A stretch of DNA of 64,000 nt, taken from assembly GCA_031553595.1 (NCBI GenBank), contig JAVBLI010000025.1, forward strand, positions 17,026 to 81,025, written 5' to 3'. The stretch is from RGIG3701 sp031553595. Lineage in GTDB: Bacteria; Planctomycetota; Planctomycetia; Pirellulales; Thermoguttaceae. The translations under genes and the position numbers were made by a program. Positions 24,860 through 32,919 of this stretch are shown here, piece after piece (position 1 is the first letter of the stretch; every line of letters starts with the position of its first letter). A model generated the notes under the pieces. The model saw only the letters and a list, made by a program, of their open reading frames with translations, had not been told where the DNA came from and did not search any database.

Positions 24860-26170
24860 TCACACTTCCGGATACACCCACGGCTGGCGATACTCGCGTT
24901 TCAGGAGTTTATCCGCTTCCGGGTCGTCTTTGCAGCACAGCTTTTCGTGGTCCCACTGGACGCTGCGGCCCAGCTTCAGCGAGAGGATGCCCAGCAGGCT
25001 GAGCGTCGTCGAGCGGTAGCCCTTGTCGATATCGCATATCGGCAGGCGGTTGGATTCGATGGAATCGATGAAATCGGTCCACAGTTCCGGGATGTTCTGC
25101 TCGTCGGGGCGGTGCAGCTTCGCGTCGACGTGCCATTCGGGCGTCGCGTTGACGTCGGCACTGGGGTAATAGGTCGCGCCTTCCAGCCAGCCCAGGTGCA
25201 GCACGCCGTGGGTACCGTAAAAATAGCAACCCACGTTATGATGTTCGGGCCCGTTGCCCGCATACTGGCGGTGCTCCCACTCGAGGACGAAATCGTCGAA
25301 CTGGAAAACGGTGTTCATCGTGTCCGGCGCGTTGGTGTTGTCGCGGTTGATGAAACGCCCGCCGGTGGAGGCGACGGTTTTGGGCATCTGCTTGTCGCCG
25401 GCCCACCAGTTGACCTGATCCATCCAGTGGACGCCCCAGTCGCCGAGTTGGCCGTTGGCGAATTCCATGAACGAGCGGAAACCGCGGGGGTGGATCCGCG
25501 GGTTGAACGGCACCAGCGGCCCCGGCCCGCACCACATATCCCAGTCCAGCCCTTCCGGCGTCGGCGCGTCCGGCGTGGGGCCCCCCGGCCCGCCCTGGTA
25601 ATGCACGAACGCCCGCACCATGCCGATTTTGCCGAGCTTGCCGGACTTCATGAATTCCATCGCGGCCATGTTCGCCGGCGAGACACGGCGGTGCGTCCCG
25701 ACCTGCACCTTGCGGTCCGTCGCCCGCGCCGCCTTGACCATCGCGGCCCCCTCCAGAATCGTGTGCGAAACCGGCTTCTCCACATACACGTGCGCCCCGG
25801 CCTGGTTCGCCGCGATCGTAATCAGCGGATGCCAGTGGTCGGGCGTGGCGTTGATCACGATGTCCGGCTTGATCTCCTCCAGCATTTCGCGGTAATCGAC
25901 ATACTGCTTCGGCGTTGCGGGAGAGACTTCGCCCAGCTTCCGCAGCGTGTCATCCATCAGCCGGCGGTCGACTTCCACCAGCGCCACGGGGTCGATGGTT
26001 TTCGAGGCCATCGCCGCGCCCAAAATATTTCCGCCCCACCAGCCGCAGCCGATCAGGGCCGTACGATATTTTTTATTCTCGGGTGCCCCCCACACGAACG
26101 GCGAGGAAAAGGTGGCAGAAGCGGCCGCAAGCCCCGCGGCGGCAAGAAAACGGCGTCGTGAAAATTTCAT
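24860..26170 (-). CDS. Tat-exported Gfo/Idh/MocA family oxidoreductase
   Basis: A 436-residue protein with a twin-arginine signal (SRRRFLAAAGLAAASATF) followed by a Rossmann domain: ALIGCGWWGGNILGAAM binds NAD(P), with INATPDHWHP and the catalytic-lysine motif VYVEKPVSHT. The C-terminal alpha/beta domain ends in REYRQPWVYPEV, typical of the large planctomycete group of exported sugar dehydrogenases. The substrate is unknown, probably a sugar or cyclitol. The cofactor must be bound before export, as in glucose-fructose oxidoreductase. GGAG precedes the ATG. It is monocistronic, with a complete palindromic element directly upstream. Confidence 0.88.
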   Translation of the reverse strand: MKFSRRRFLAAAGLAAASATFSSPFVWGAPENKKYRTALIGCGWWGGNILGAAMASKTIDPVALVEVDRRLMDDTLRKLGEVSPATPKQYVDYREMLEEIKPDIVINATPDHWHPLITIAANQAGAHVYVEKPVSHTILEGAAMVKAARATDRKVQVGTHRRVSPANMAAMEFMKSGKLGKIGMVRAFVHYQGGPGGPTPDAPTPEGLDWDMWCGPGPLVPFNPRIHPRGFRSFMEFANGQLGDWGVHWMDQVNWWAGDKQMPKTVASTGGRFINRDNTNAPDTMNTVFQFDDFVLEWEHRQYAGNGPEHHNVGCYFYGTHGVLHLGWLEGATYYPSADVNATPEWHVDAKLHRPDEQNIPELWTDFIDSIESNRLPICDIDKGYRSTTLSLLGILSLKLGRSVQWDHEKLCCKDDPEADKLLKREYRQPWVYPEV

Positions 26171-26192
26171 GAGATCACTCCAAGTTAAAGTT

Positions 26193-26375
26193 TAGAGCAC
26201 ATCCAAAATCAATATAAACGGCGGGAAACAGCAGCCGGGAGCAGAGCGTTAGTGCAGAGACCGGATCGAAGTGGAAAAAAAACCGGGCGATTCTATCCGG
26301 TCTCTTCGCGTCACTGCGTTCCGCTGCGCTCCCGGCTGTTGTTCTTGTGAAACCATAAATTTGATAGATGCTCTA
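26193..26375. repeat. Palindromic element, copy 6, complete 183-bp form
   Basis: The core palindrome (26224-26347) lies within longer imperfect inverted flanks that end in TAGAGCA (26193-26199) and TGCTCTA (26369-26375). The left flank ATCCAAAATCAATATAAA recurs almost unchanged at copy 8. Size and terminal repeats resemble a MITE. Confidence 0.88.
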
Positions 26376-26484
26376 GAGGAACGAACACGCGGACAAACCC
26401 CGCGCTAAACGATGAACCATACTTCCATTTTACGAAATCGGCGGTGAAAAAGCAAGTCAACCCGTGGCAGTTCGATAAAAAAAG

Positions 26485-26600
26485 GTGAGCCGGAAGAATA
26501 GTTGCCGGAATTTTTCCCACTTCGATCCGGTCATTGCGCTGCGCTCCATTCCCGGCTGCTGTTCTTGTGGATACATTAACTTGGTAGCCGCTCTGATGGA
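26485..26600. repeat. Palindromic element, copy 7, right half only
   Basis: The right arm CCACTTCGATCCGGTCATTG to GGCTGCTGTTCTTG (26517-26567) is intact and followed by a terminal flank ending GCTCTGA. The left arm is replaced by unrelated sequence. The bases 26376-26484 hold no gene. Confidence 0.75.
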
Positions 26601-26628
26601 CACCTGAACGCGAAGCTTGCGTCTATCG

Positions 26629-28110
26629 TCAATTATCGCTGAGGATCGCTTCCACTTCCGGCTCTTTGCCCGCCTCGACCATCATCAGCAATTCGTCTTC
26701 GGCCTCGAGCATCGTATTGCCGCGCGGCACGAGGAACTGATTTTGTCGGCGGATGAGAAAAACGAGCACGCCCTGCGGAAATGCCAGCATCGCAAGCGGC
26801 TTGCCGCAGTGGGCGGAGTGTTCGGTGATTTCGTACTCATGCATTTCGGCGCTGGCGTTTCCGGTTTCTTCGAATTGCAGCGGCGGCGACGCTTTTTCCT
26901 TCAGCGGCTCGTCCAGCCCCAGCATCCGCGCCACCGGCATGAGCGTTTTGCCCTGCACGAACATGGAGGAAAGCACGATAAAAAACACGATATGAAACAG
27001 CGTGATCGCGTGGGGGATGTGATGGATGCAGGGGAAGGTGGCTAAAATGACCGGGGCCGCGCCGCGGATGCCGCCCCAGGCGACGAGCGTGCGTTCTTTG
27101 TAATTGAACCGGCTCCCCAGCATGCACAGATAAACCGCCAGCGGACGGGCCACGAACATGATGAACATCGCGATGACGAAACCGTAAATCGCGGCGTCCT
27201 GCAATTCGCTGAGCGAAACCAGCAGCCCCAGGGCGAGGAACATGGCCACCTGCATCAGCCACGCGATGCCGTCATGAAAACGTGCCAGGCCGTAACGGTA
27301 AATATATTTCGTGTTTCCGAAAACCATGCCGCAGACGTACGCTGACATGAATCCGTTACCGCCGGTATATTCGCTGATGCTGAAGGCGGCGAAGACGGTG
27401 CCGATGCCGATGACGTAATAGAGGCCGTCGTATTCCAGCTTGACGCGGTCCATGAGCCGCACGATGGCGAAGCCGACCGCGAGGCCGACGATTACGCCGA
27501 TGGACATTTTCATCAGGAAATAGGGGATCACCATCCAGTACGCGTACGCCTCGGGCTGGTTGATCATGCCGATCATGAAGAGGGTCAGAAACGCGGCCAT
27601 CGGGTCGTTACTGCCGGATTCATACTCGAGAATCGGGCGCAGATCGCCCTTGAGGCCCACGCCCTTGGAGCGGAAAATGGCGAACGTCGCTGCGGCGTCC
27701 GTGGAAGAAACCACACAGCCCAGGAGGATGGCCCACATGAACGTATAGGGCGGCTCGACGGCCAGGCCACCCATGAGGAAGTAGACGAACACGCCGATAA
27801 AGACGGCGGTTAGCAGCACGCCGACGCTGGCCAGGAGCGTACCGCAGCCGATGACTTTTTTCACGTCCGCCCAGCGGGTGTCGAATCCGCCCGCGAAAAG
27901 GATAAACGCCAGGGCCAGTGAGCCCAGCCGGTTCGCGGCGTCATAATCGCTGAAAATCACCCCGCCCAGTCCCTCCTCGCCGGCCAGCATTCCCACAAAA
28001 AGGAACATCAGCAGCGTGGGGATTTTCAGGAAATCCGAAACTTTGCTGGCGAAAATTCCCATGAACAGGAAAATCGCCGCTAGGGCGCAGATGTACTGGA
28101 ATTCGGGCAT
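26629..28110 (-). CDS. Potassium/proton antiporter, NhaP/CvrA type
   Basis: A 493-residue inner-membrane exchanger of the CPA1 group with about 12 helices. The ion-binding region has SSTDAAATFAIFRSKG followed by LEYESGSNDPMAAFLT, the hallmark of K+(Na+)/H+ antiporters of this family. A conserved VAWGGIRGAAPVILA segment lies in the later helices. The C-terminus (about 415-490) is a soluble TrkA-C-like regulatory domain. It probably exports K+ in exchange for protons to control turgor or pH. It is transcribed alone, and no clear ribosome site stands out before the ATG at 28110. Confidence 0.87.
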   Translation of the reverse strand: MPEFQYICALAAIFLFMGIFASKVSDFLKIPTLLMFLFVGMLAGEEGLGGVIFSDYDAANRLGSLALAFILFAGGFDTRWADVKKVIGCGTLLASVGVLLTAVFIGVFVYFLMGGLAVEPPYTFMWAILLGCVVSSTDAAATFAIFRSKGVGLKGDLRPILEYESGSNDPMAAFLTLFMIGMINQPEAYAYWMVIPYFLMKMSIGVIVGLAVGFAIVRLMDRVKLEYDGLYYVIGIGTVFAAFSISEYTGGNGFMSAYVCGMVFGNTKYIYRYGLARFHDGIAWLMQVAMFLALGLLVSLSELQDAAIYGFVIAMFIMFVARPLAVYLCMLGSRFNYKERTLVAWGGIRGAAPVILATFPCIHHIPHAITLFHIVFFIVLSSMFVQGKTLMPVARMLGLDEPLKEKASPPLQFEETGNASAEMHEYEITEHSAHCGKPLAMLAFPQGVLVFLIRRQNQFLVPRGNTMLEAEDELLMMVEAGKEPEVEAILSDN

Positions 28111-28112
28111 GA

Positions 28113-28252
28113 CGAGGAAGTGAGCAGGTGAATAGGTGTGGGGGGGGAATGAGAAATAAAGAAATAAAAAATGGAATCATTCGGCGGCAGGTGGAAGCAC
28201 GCTTGCGCCATTCCTCATTTCTCTATTTCTCATTTCTCATTTCTCATTTTTT
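28113..28252. repeat. Inverted and tandem AT-rich repeats
   Basis: AATGAGAAATAAAGAAAT (about 28147-28165) is mirrored by a tandem CTCATTT-type array (28213-28250). The upstream words GTGAGCAGGTGAATAGGTG resemble the GTGAGCAAGT repeat at 16.0 kb. The arms flank the junction between the antiporter start and the leucine-rich-repeat gene end. Confidence 0.6.
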
Positions 28253-29517
28253 TACTCCTCCACGGTGCAGCCGGGCAGCGCTTCACGCAGCTTCCGCACG
28301 CCGTCGGCCGTGATCTGCGTGGCCTTCACGCTGAGCTTTTTGAGATTTTTCATCTCGGCCAGCGCCGGAATCGCGTCGTTCGTGACGCCCGTTTCGCTGA
28401 GGTTCAGCTGCGTGAGATTCTCCAGCGCCGTGAGTTTTTTCACGCCCGCGTCCGTGATTTTGTTGTTCTTGATCGACAGATTCGTCAGGCTCGTGATCTT
28501 CGCGATGGAATCCATGCCCGCGTCGGTGATGTCGGTCTGCCAGAGGTCGAGGGTGTCGAGTTTCGTCAGCCCCTCGAGGAATTTCAGGCCCGCGTTGTCG
28601 ACGAAGGTCTCGCTGATGACCAGCGACTCCAGTTCGGGCATTTTCACGACCGCTTCCAGCGCCTCGCCGCCGATGTAATTGCCGCGGAGATTGAGCTTCT
28701 TCATTTTCGTCAGCGCGCCGAGCTTTATCGCGCCGTCGTCGGAAATCGCGATGCACCGCATAATGGTCAGCTCCGTGAGGGAGTCGGCCATGGCCGCGAG
28801 GATGTCGATAGCCGAGTCGTTAAACGTCTGGGAGTCCTGGATGTCGAAGGTCCGCATTTTCTTGCCGCGGATGTTTTCGATGCCCGCGTTGGTGACGGCC
28901 GTGCAGCGAATCTTCAGCACGATCAGGTTCGGCATGTCTTTCAGGATGGACAGCCCCGCGTCGGTCACACTGGCACAGCCGCGGAGGTCCAGCAGCCGCA
29001 GGGATTTGACGTCCTTGAGTTCCTTCACCGCGGCGTCGTCGAAATTCCCGTAAAGCAGCACCAGGTTCCGCAGTTTCGTTATCTGGGCCACATAGGAAAG
29101 CGTTTCCTTGCCCAGGTACGTGTTCCGCCGCAGCGTGAGTTCCTCGACCCACGGCATATCGGCCAGCACCGCCATGTCGGCGTCTTCAAAGTCGGTATTC
29201 TCGATCGAAAGTTTCGTGCATTCGGTTAGGCCCTTGATGACCCCCGCGCCGCCGGGCTTGAGGTTCGCGCCGTAAATCTTGCACTGCGTCACGGTATCGA
29301 GTTTGCAGATTTTAGCCAAATCGTCGTTCGTGCAGATTTGGTCGGTGAGGTCGAAAAACACGACATTTCCATCCGCGTCGGTCTTATAAACGGCCATCAA
29401 GCGATTGAGCGCTTCCATCGCGGCCTCTTTCTCGGCCTCCGTCGGGGCAGCCTGGCTGAACTGCGCCGCAAAAATCACGGCACAAAACGTCATCAGAGCA
29501 AAAAAACACTTTTTCAT
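28252..29517 (-). CDS. Exported leucine-rich-repeat protein
   Basis: A 421-residue protein with a signal peptide (KKCFFALMTFCAVIFAAQFSQAA). About 12 leucine-rich repeats of about 24 residues follow, of the type (I/V)TDAGLxxLxxLxxLxxLxL, forming a curved binding surface. Similar secreted repeat proteins are abundant in planctomycetes; their partners are unknown. The start at 29517 follows AAGGAGA; an extension to 29589 would cover the promoter region. It is a distant paralogue of the protein at 48565-49740. The end VRKLREALPGCTVEE matches the usual cap of this group. Confidence 0.85.
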   Translation of the reverse strand: MKKCFFALMTFCAVIFAAQFSQAAPTEAEKEAAMEALNRLMAVYKTDADGNVVFFDLTDQICTNDDLAKICKLDTVTQCKIYGANLKPGGAGVIKGLTECTKLSIENTDFEDADMAVLADMPWVEELTLRRNTYLGKETLSYVAQITKLRNLVLLYGNFDDAAVKELKDVKSLRLLDLRGCASVTDAGLSILKDMPNLIVLKIRCTAVTNAGIENIRGKKMRTFDIQDSQTFNDSAIDILAAMADSLTELTIMRCIAISDDGAIKLGALTKMKKLNLRGNYIGGEALEAVVKMPELESLVISETFVDNAGLKFLEGLTKLDTLDLWQTDITDAGMDSIAKITSLTNLSIKNNKITDAGVKKLTALENLTQLNLSETGVTNDAIPALAEMKNLKKLSVKATQITADGVRKLREALPGCTVEE

Positions 29518-29598
29518 CAGGTGAGTCTCCTTACCTATTGGGATTAAGGGGAAATGGCAAAACCATGCCATGGTTGAATAATAACGCATTATCCGTTC

Positions 29599-29604
29599 AT
29601 TATA
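29599..29604 (-). promoter_or_regulatory. Extended -10 promoter of the leucine-rich-repeat gene
   Basis: On the minus strand TGC-TATAAT gives an extended -10. No good -35 is seen, which is normal for this promoter class. Confidence 0.55.
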
Positions 29605-29638
29605 GCACGGATGGGGGGCGGGGGATAGGGGGAATGAG

Positions 29639-29667
29639 CCGCAAATGTAGCGCAGTGTAATTTGCGG
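29639..29667. repeat. Short inverted repeat
   Basis: CCGCAAAT and ATTTGCGG are separated by 13 nt, in the divergent intergenic region 29518-30006. Confidence 0.6.
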
Positions 29668-29722
29668 AGCGGATTGTGGCTGGTGATCGCTGCCGTGACA
29701 GAGCGTATCGTACGAAACCTTT

Positions 29723-29907
29723 TAGCGCACATCCAAAATCAATATAAATGGCAGGAAACAGCAGCCGGGAGCGGAGCGTTAGCGCAGGGACCGGATCGAA
29801 GTGGAAAAATCCCGGGCGATTCTATCCGGTCTCTTCGCGTCACTGCGTCCGCTTCGCTCCCGACTGCTGTTTTCGTGCATAATAAACCTTGTTTGTGATG
29901 TGTGGGA
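29723..29907. repeat. Palindromic element, copy 8
   Basis: Core 29752-29876 with a left flank nearly identical to copy 6 (TAGCGCACATCCAAAATCAA...). It lies between divergent promoters, so it cannot be a terminator for both neighbours. Confidence 0.88.
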
Positions 29908-29953
29908 GTATAACATTTTTCATTTCCCCCATTCCCCATCCTCATGATGCGTG

Positions 29954-29980
29954 TATAATGTCACCGTAATATAATATAAT
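29954..29980 (+). promoter_or_regulatory. Cluster of TATAAT boxes upstream of tgt
   Basis: TATAAT occurs at 29954, 29970 and 29975. A matching -35 is not obvious, so the exact promoter is uncertain. Confidence 0.4.
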
Positions 29981-30006
29981 CGTCACGTCATTCCGGAGGG
30001 GCACAC

Positions 30007-31122
30007 ATGTTTTCTTTCGAACTTCAAAAAACGGACGCCACGACGCAGGCCCGCGCGGGGATGCTGCGGACGGTGCACGGGGAGGTGGCCACGCCGACGT
30101 TCATGCCCGTGGGGACGGTCGGCTCGGTGAAGGGCATCGAAATCCGCCAGCTCGAGGAAACGGGCACGCGAATCATTCTCGGGAATACATATCACCTCAC
30201 GCTACGGCCGGGCGAGGATGTGGTGTGGCATTTCGGCGGCCTGCGGGGCTTCACCGGCTGGCAGGGCCCCACGCTGACGGACAGCGGCGGCTTTCAGCTT
30301 TTCAGCCTCGCGAAAATGACGAAAATCACCGAAAACGGCGCCGTGTTTCGCTCGCACATCGACGGCCGGCTACTGGATTTAACGCCGGAAAAGGCGGTGG
30401 AAATTCAGGAGGCCCTGGGCAGCACGATCGCCATGGTGCTGGATCATGTGGTGGGGCTGCCGAACCCGGAGAAAGTGGTGCGGGACGCCATGGAGCGGAC
30501 CATCCGCTGGGCGAAACGCTGCCGGGACGCGCACCGGCTGGAGAATCAGGTGCAGTTCGCGATCGTGCAGGGCGGGCTGGACCGCGCGATGCGGGTGGAG
30601 TGTGCCGGGCGGCTGGTGGAGCTGGATTTTCCGGGGTACGCCGTGGGCGGACTGAGTGTGGGCGAGGCGCCGGAGCTGATGTATGAAACGCTGGATTACA
30701 CGGTGCCCGAGCTGCCGGCCAGGAAGCCGCGGTATTTGATGGGGGTGGGCACGCCGACGGATTTGCTGGAGGGCGTGGCCCGCGGAATCGACATGTTCGA
30801 TTGCGTGATGCCCACCCGTAACGGCCGAAACGCCATGGCATTCACCGATTTCGGGAAAGTCCGCCTGCGGAACGCAAAATACCAATACGACGACCGCCCG
30901 CTGGAGGACGGCTGTCCGTGCCCGGCGTGCCGGCGCTCGCGGGGCTATCTCCGGCACCTGTTTATCGCGAAAGAAATGCTGGGGCCCATTCTGCTGTCCA
31001 TCCATAACATCACGTACTACCAGCGGCTGATGACCCGCGCTCGCGAAGCGATCCTGGCCGGGAATTATGCCGAATTCGTGCGGCAGCGGAAGATCGATTT
31101 TACGCGGGAGAACGACGGGTGA
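30007..31122 (+). CDS. tgt: tRNA-guanine transglycosylase
   Basis: A 371-residue cytoplasmic enzyme that exchanges G34 of GUN-anticodon tRNAs for a 7-deazaguanine. Catalytic residues: D92 in TLTDSGGFQLF and nucleophile D265 in GIDMFDCVMPTRNGRNA. Zn ligands: C303, C305, C308 and H333. The base-pocket loop reads AMVLDHVVGLPNP. From memory, most preQ1-using bacterial enzymes have DEC there (Zymomonas Cys158), whereas eukaryotic queuine-inserting enzymes have DDV; here the Cys position is Val148. The second specificity residue remains bacterial (GGLSVGE). Substrate could therefore be preQ1 or queuine. GGAGGG precedes the ATG. No queC, D, E, F or A gene is nearby. Confidence 0.95.
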   Translation: MFSFELQKTDATTQARAGMLRTVHGEVATPTFMPVGTVGSVKGIEIRQLEETGTRIILGNTYHLTLRPGEDVVWHFGGLRGFTGWQGPTLTDSGGFQLFSLAKMTKITENGAVFRSHIDGRLLDLTPEKAVEIQEALGSTIAMVLDHVVGLPNPEKVVRDAMERTIRWAKRCRDAHRLENQVQFAIVQGGLDRAMRVECAGRLVELDFPGYAVGGLSVGEAPELMYETLDYTVPELPARKPRYLMGVGTPTDLLEGVARGIDMFDCVMPTRNGRNAMAFTDFGKVRLRNAKYQYDDRPLEDGCPCPACRRSRGYLRHLFIAKEMLGPILLSIHNITYYQRLMTRAREAILAGNYAEFVRQRKIDFTRENDG

Positions 31123-31143
31123 TGTTCCAACCGTAAAATCACT

Positions 31144-31230
31144 GTTTAGCCGCGCAGCGCGTTCTGCGCAAGCAGTGGAAGAGCGATTAACGCCGCCACG
31201 CCTTACGGCGAACGTGCTGCGCGGCTAAAC
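31144..31230. repeat. Inverted repeat of the GTTTAGCCGCGCAGC family
   Basis: GTTTAGCCGCGCAGC (31144-31158) and its perfect reverse complement (31216-31230) enclose further paired GC-rich stretches. It lies 21 bases after tgt and may act as a terminator. A half copy occurs at 40763. Confidence 0.8.
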
Positions 31231-31246
31231 GGGCCAAGCGCGATGA

Positions 31247-32557
31247 TTACTCCTTCTTCAATCTCGCGCGGATGAATTCCAGACGCCGCTGCAATTCGCT
31301 CTCGAAACCGCGGTCGACGGGGACGTAATAGCGCCGGTCGACGCCGAGATAATCCTGGGCGACGATGCCGTCTGGGAATTCGTGGGCGTACTGGTATCCC
31401 TCATGGCCGAGCTGCTGGGAGCCGGAGTAATGGGCGTCGCGCAAATGCCGGGGTACGGGCACCTGGCTGCCCTCACGCACATCTTTGCGGGCGGCGAAAA
31501 TCGCGTTCGTAGCGGCGTTCGATTTCGGCGCGCACGCGAGGTACGCCACCGTCTGGGCCAGGTTTAACTGACATTCCGGCAGCCCGATAATCTCGCACGC
31601 CTGCGCGGTGGCCACCGCCAGAGGCAGGGCATGCGGGTCGGCGTTCCCCACATCCTCGCTGGCAAGAATCACCAGTCGGCGGGCCAGGAACCGCACCTCC
31701 TCGCCGCCCTCCAACATCCGTGCCAGCCAGTAAATCGCGGCGTCCGGGTCACTGCCGCGGATGCTTTTGATCAGGGCACTGATAATGTCGTAATGGGCGT
31801 CTCCGTCCCGGTCATGGCTCGTGATCCGCTTCTGGACGGACTCGGCCGCCATCTCCAGCGTGAACGGCACGGGGTCCGCGAAGGTCGAAAGCACGCCGAT
31901 TTCCAGGGCCGAGAGTGCACGGCGGGCGTCGCCTTCACTCGTCCGTGCGAGGTAATCCAGGGCGTCCGCGTCCATCTCCACCCGGAAAGCTCCCAGCCCG
32001 CGCTCTTTGTCTTTTAGTGCACGGGCAAGTACCGTTTTGATGTGTTCCTCAGTCAGCGGCTGAAACTGAAACACCCGGCTGCGGCTTAAAAGCGCGTTAT
32101 TCACCGTGAAGAACGGATTTTCGGTCGTCGCGCCGATGAGCGTCACGATTCCTTCCTCCACATCCGGCAGCAAAATATCCTGCTGGGCTTTATTGAATCG
32201 GTGGATTTCGTCCACGAAAAGCAGCGTTTTTCGCCGCTCGGCGGAGAGGCGGTCACGGGCCAGGGTGAGTACCTCGCGCACGTCCTTCACGCCGCTGGTG
32301 ACGGCACTGAGCTGGCAGAAAACGCTGTTCGACTCGGTGGCCAGCAGTTGCGCCAGCGTGGTTTTTCCGGTGCCGGGCGGGCCGTAAAAGATGACGGAGC
32401 CCAGGCGGTCCGCGGTCAGCAACCGCCGCAGCAACTTCCCCTCGCCAAGAAAATGCTCCTGCCCCACGAACTCCGCCAGACTCCGTGGGCGCATCCTCGC
32501 CGCCAGCGGCTGCGCGCTGCGACGGTTTTCGGATTCCTGAACATCAAAAAGGGACAC
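31247..32557 (-). CDS. rarA: Replication-associated recombination protein A, AAA ATPase
   Basis: A 436-residue cytoplasmic clamp-loader-like ATPase (RarA/MgsA) that acts at stalled replication forks. Walker A is GPPGTGKT at 59-66, Walker B FVDEIHR at about 114-120, sensor IGATTENPFF, and the arginine-finger region SEGDARRALSALE. The C-terminal tetramerisation part includes DPDAAIYWLARMLEGGED-like sequence and NLAQTVAYLACAPKSNA. N-terminal MRPRSLAEFVGQEH is typical. It is a single gene, with a palindromic element in the divergent region it shares with ftsH. Confidence 0.95.
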   Translation of the reverse strand: MSLFDVQESENRRSAQPLAARMRPRSLAEFVGQEHFLGEGKLLRRLLTADRLGSVIFYGPPGTGKTTLAQLLATESNSVFCQLSAVTSGVKDVREVLTLARDRLSAERRKTLLFVDEIHRFNKAQQDILLPDVEEGIVTLIGATTENPFFTVNNALLSRSRVFQFQPLTEEHIKTVLARALKDKERGLGAFRVEMDADALDYLARTSEGDARRALSALEIGVLSTFADPVPFTLEMAAESVQKRITSHDRDGDAHYDIISALIKSIRGSDPDAAIYWLARMLEGGEEVRFLARRLVILASEDVGNADPHALPLAVATAQACEIIGLPECQLNLAQTVAYLACAPKSNAATNAIFAARKDVREGSQVPVPRHLRDAHYSGSQQLGHEGYQYAHEFPDGIVAQDYLGVDRRYYVPVDRGFESELQRRLEFIRARLKKE

Positions 32558-32580
32558 GAATAAATGGTTAATGCTAAATG

Positions 32581-32761
32581 CCAGCGCATTTTCATAAATC
32601 GTTTGGACACAAGAACAGCAGCCGGGAGCGTAGCGCTAGCGGAGAGACGGGATAGAAGTGGAGAAAACGCTTGGCCAATCCATCCGGTCTCTCCGCTGCA
32701 CTGCGTTCCGCTACGCTCCCGGCTACTGTTTCTTGTCCAATCAAATTGTGAAACCGCTCTA
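32581..32761. repeat. Palindromic element, copy 9, complete form with flanking direct repeats
   Basis: A 181-bp element (core 32611-32736) flanked by identical AATGCTAAATG at 32570-32580 and 32762-32772. Its outer ends (CAGCGCATTTTCATAA and the mirrored TTGTGAAACCGCTCTA) are imperfect inverted repeats related to copy 6. Confidence 0.85.
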
Positions 32762-32883
32762 AATGCTAAATGGGAGAATACTTTATCTATTTTAGACCAG
32801 AATTGCTTTTTATGCAAGAACCTGTTTTTTATTCCTCATTACGCATTTCACATTCCCCCCCCTCCCCCGTGCGTGCGTGTTCG

Positions 32884-32914
32884 GGTAAAATGAATTAGTG
32901 TCTGTAATTTTACC
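32884..32914 (+). promoter_or_regulatory. Hairpin just before ftsH
   Basis: GGTAAAAT and ATTTTACC form an 8-bp stem with a 15-nt loop, ending 5 bases before the first possible ftsH start codon. It could be an operator or a leader hairpin. No standard promoter was recognised. Confidence 0.4.
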
Positions 32915-32919
32915 AAAAA

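Noticed and set aside
28211..28252. Tandem CTCATTT repeat as a phase-variation tract
   Set aside because: It lies after the stop of one gene and before the start of the other on the minus strand, but no reading frame or -10/-35 spacing depends on the repeat number as far as can be seen.
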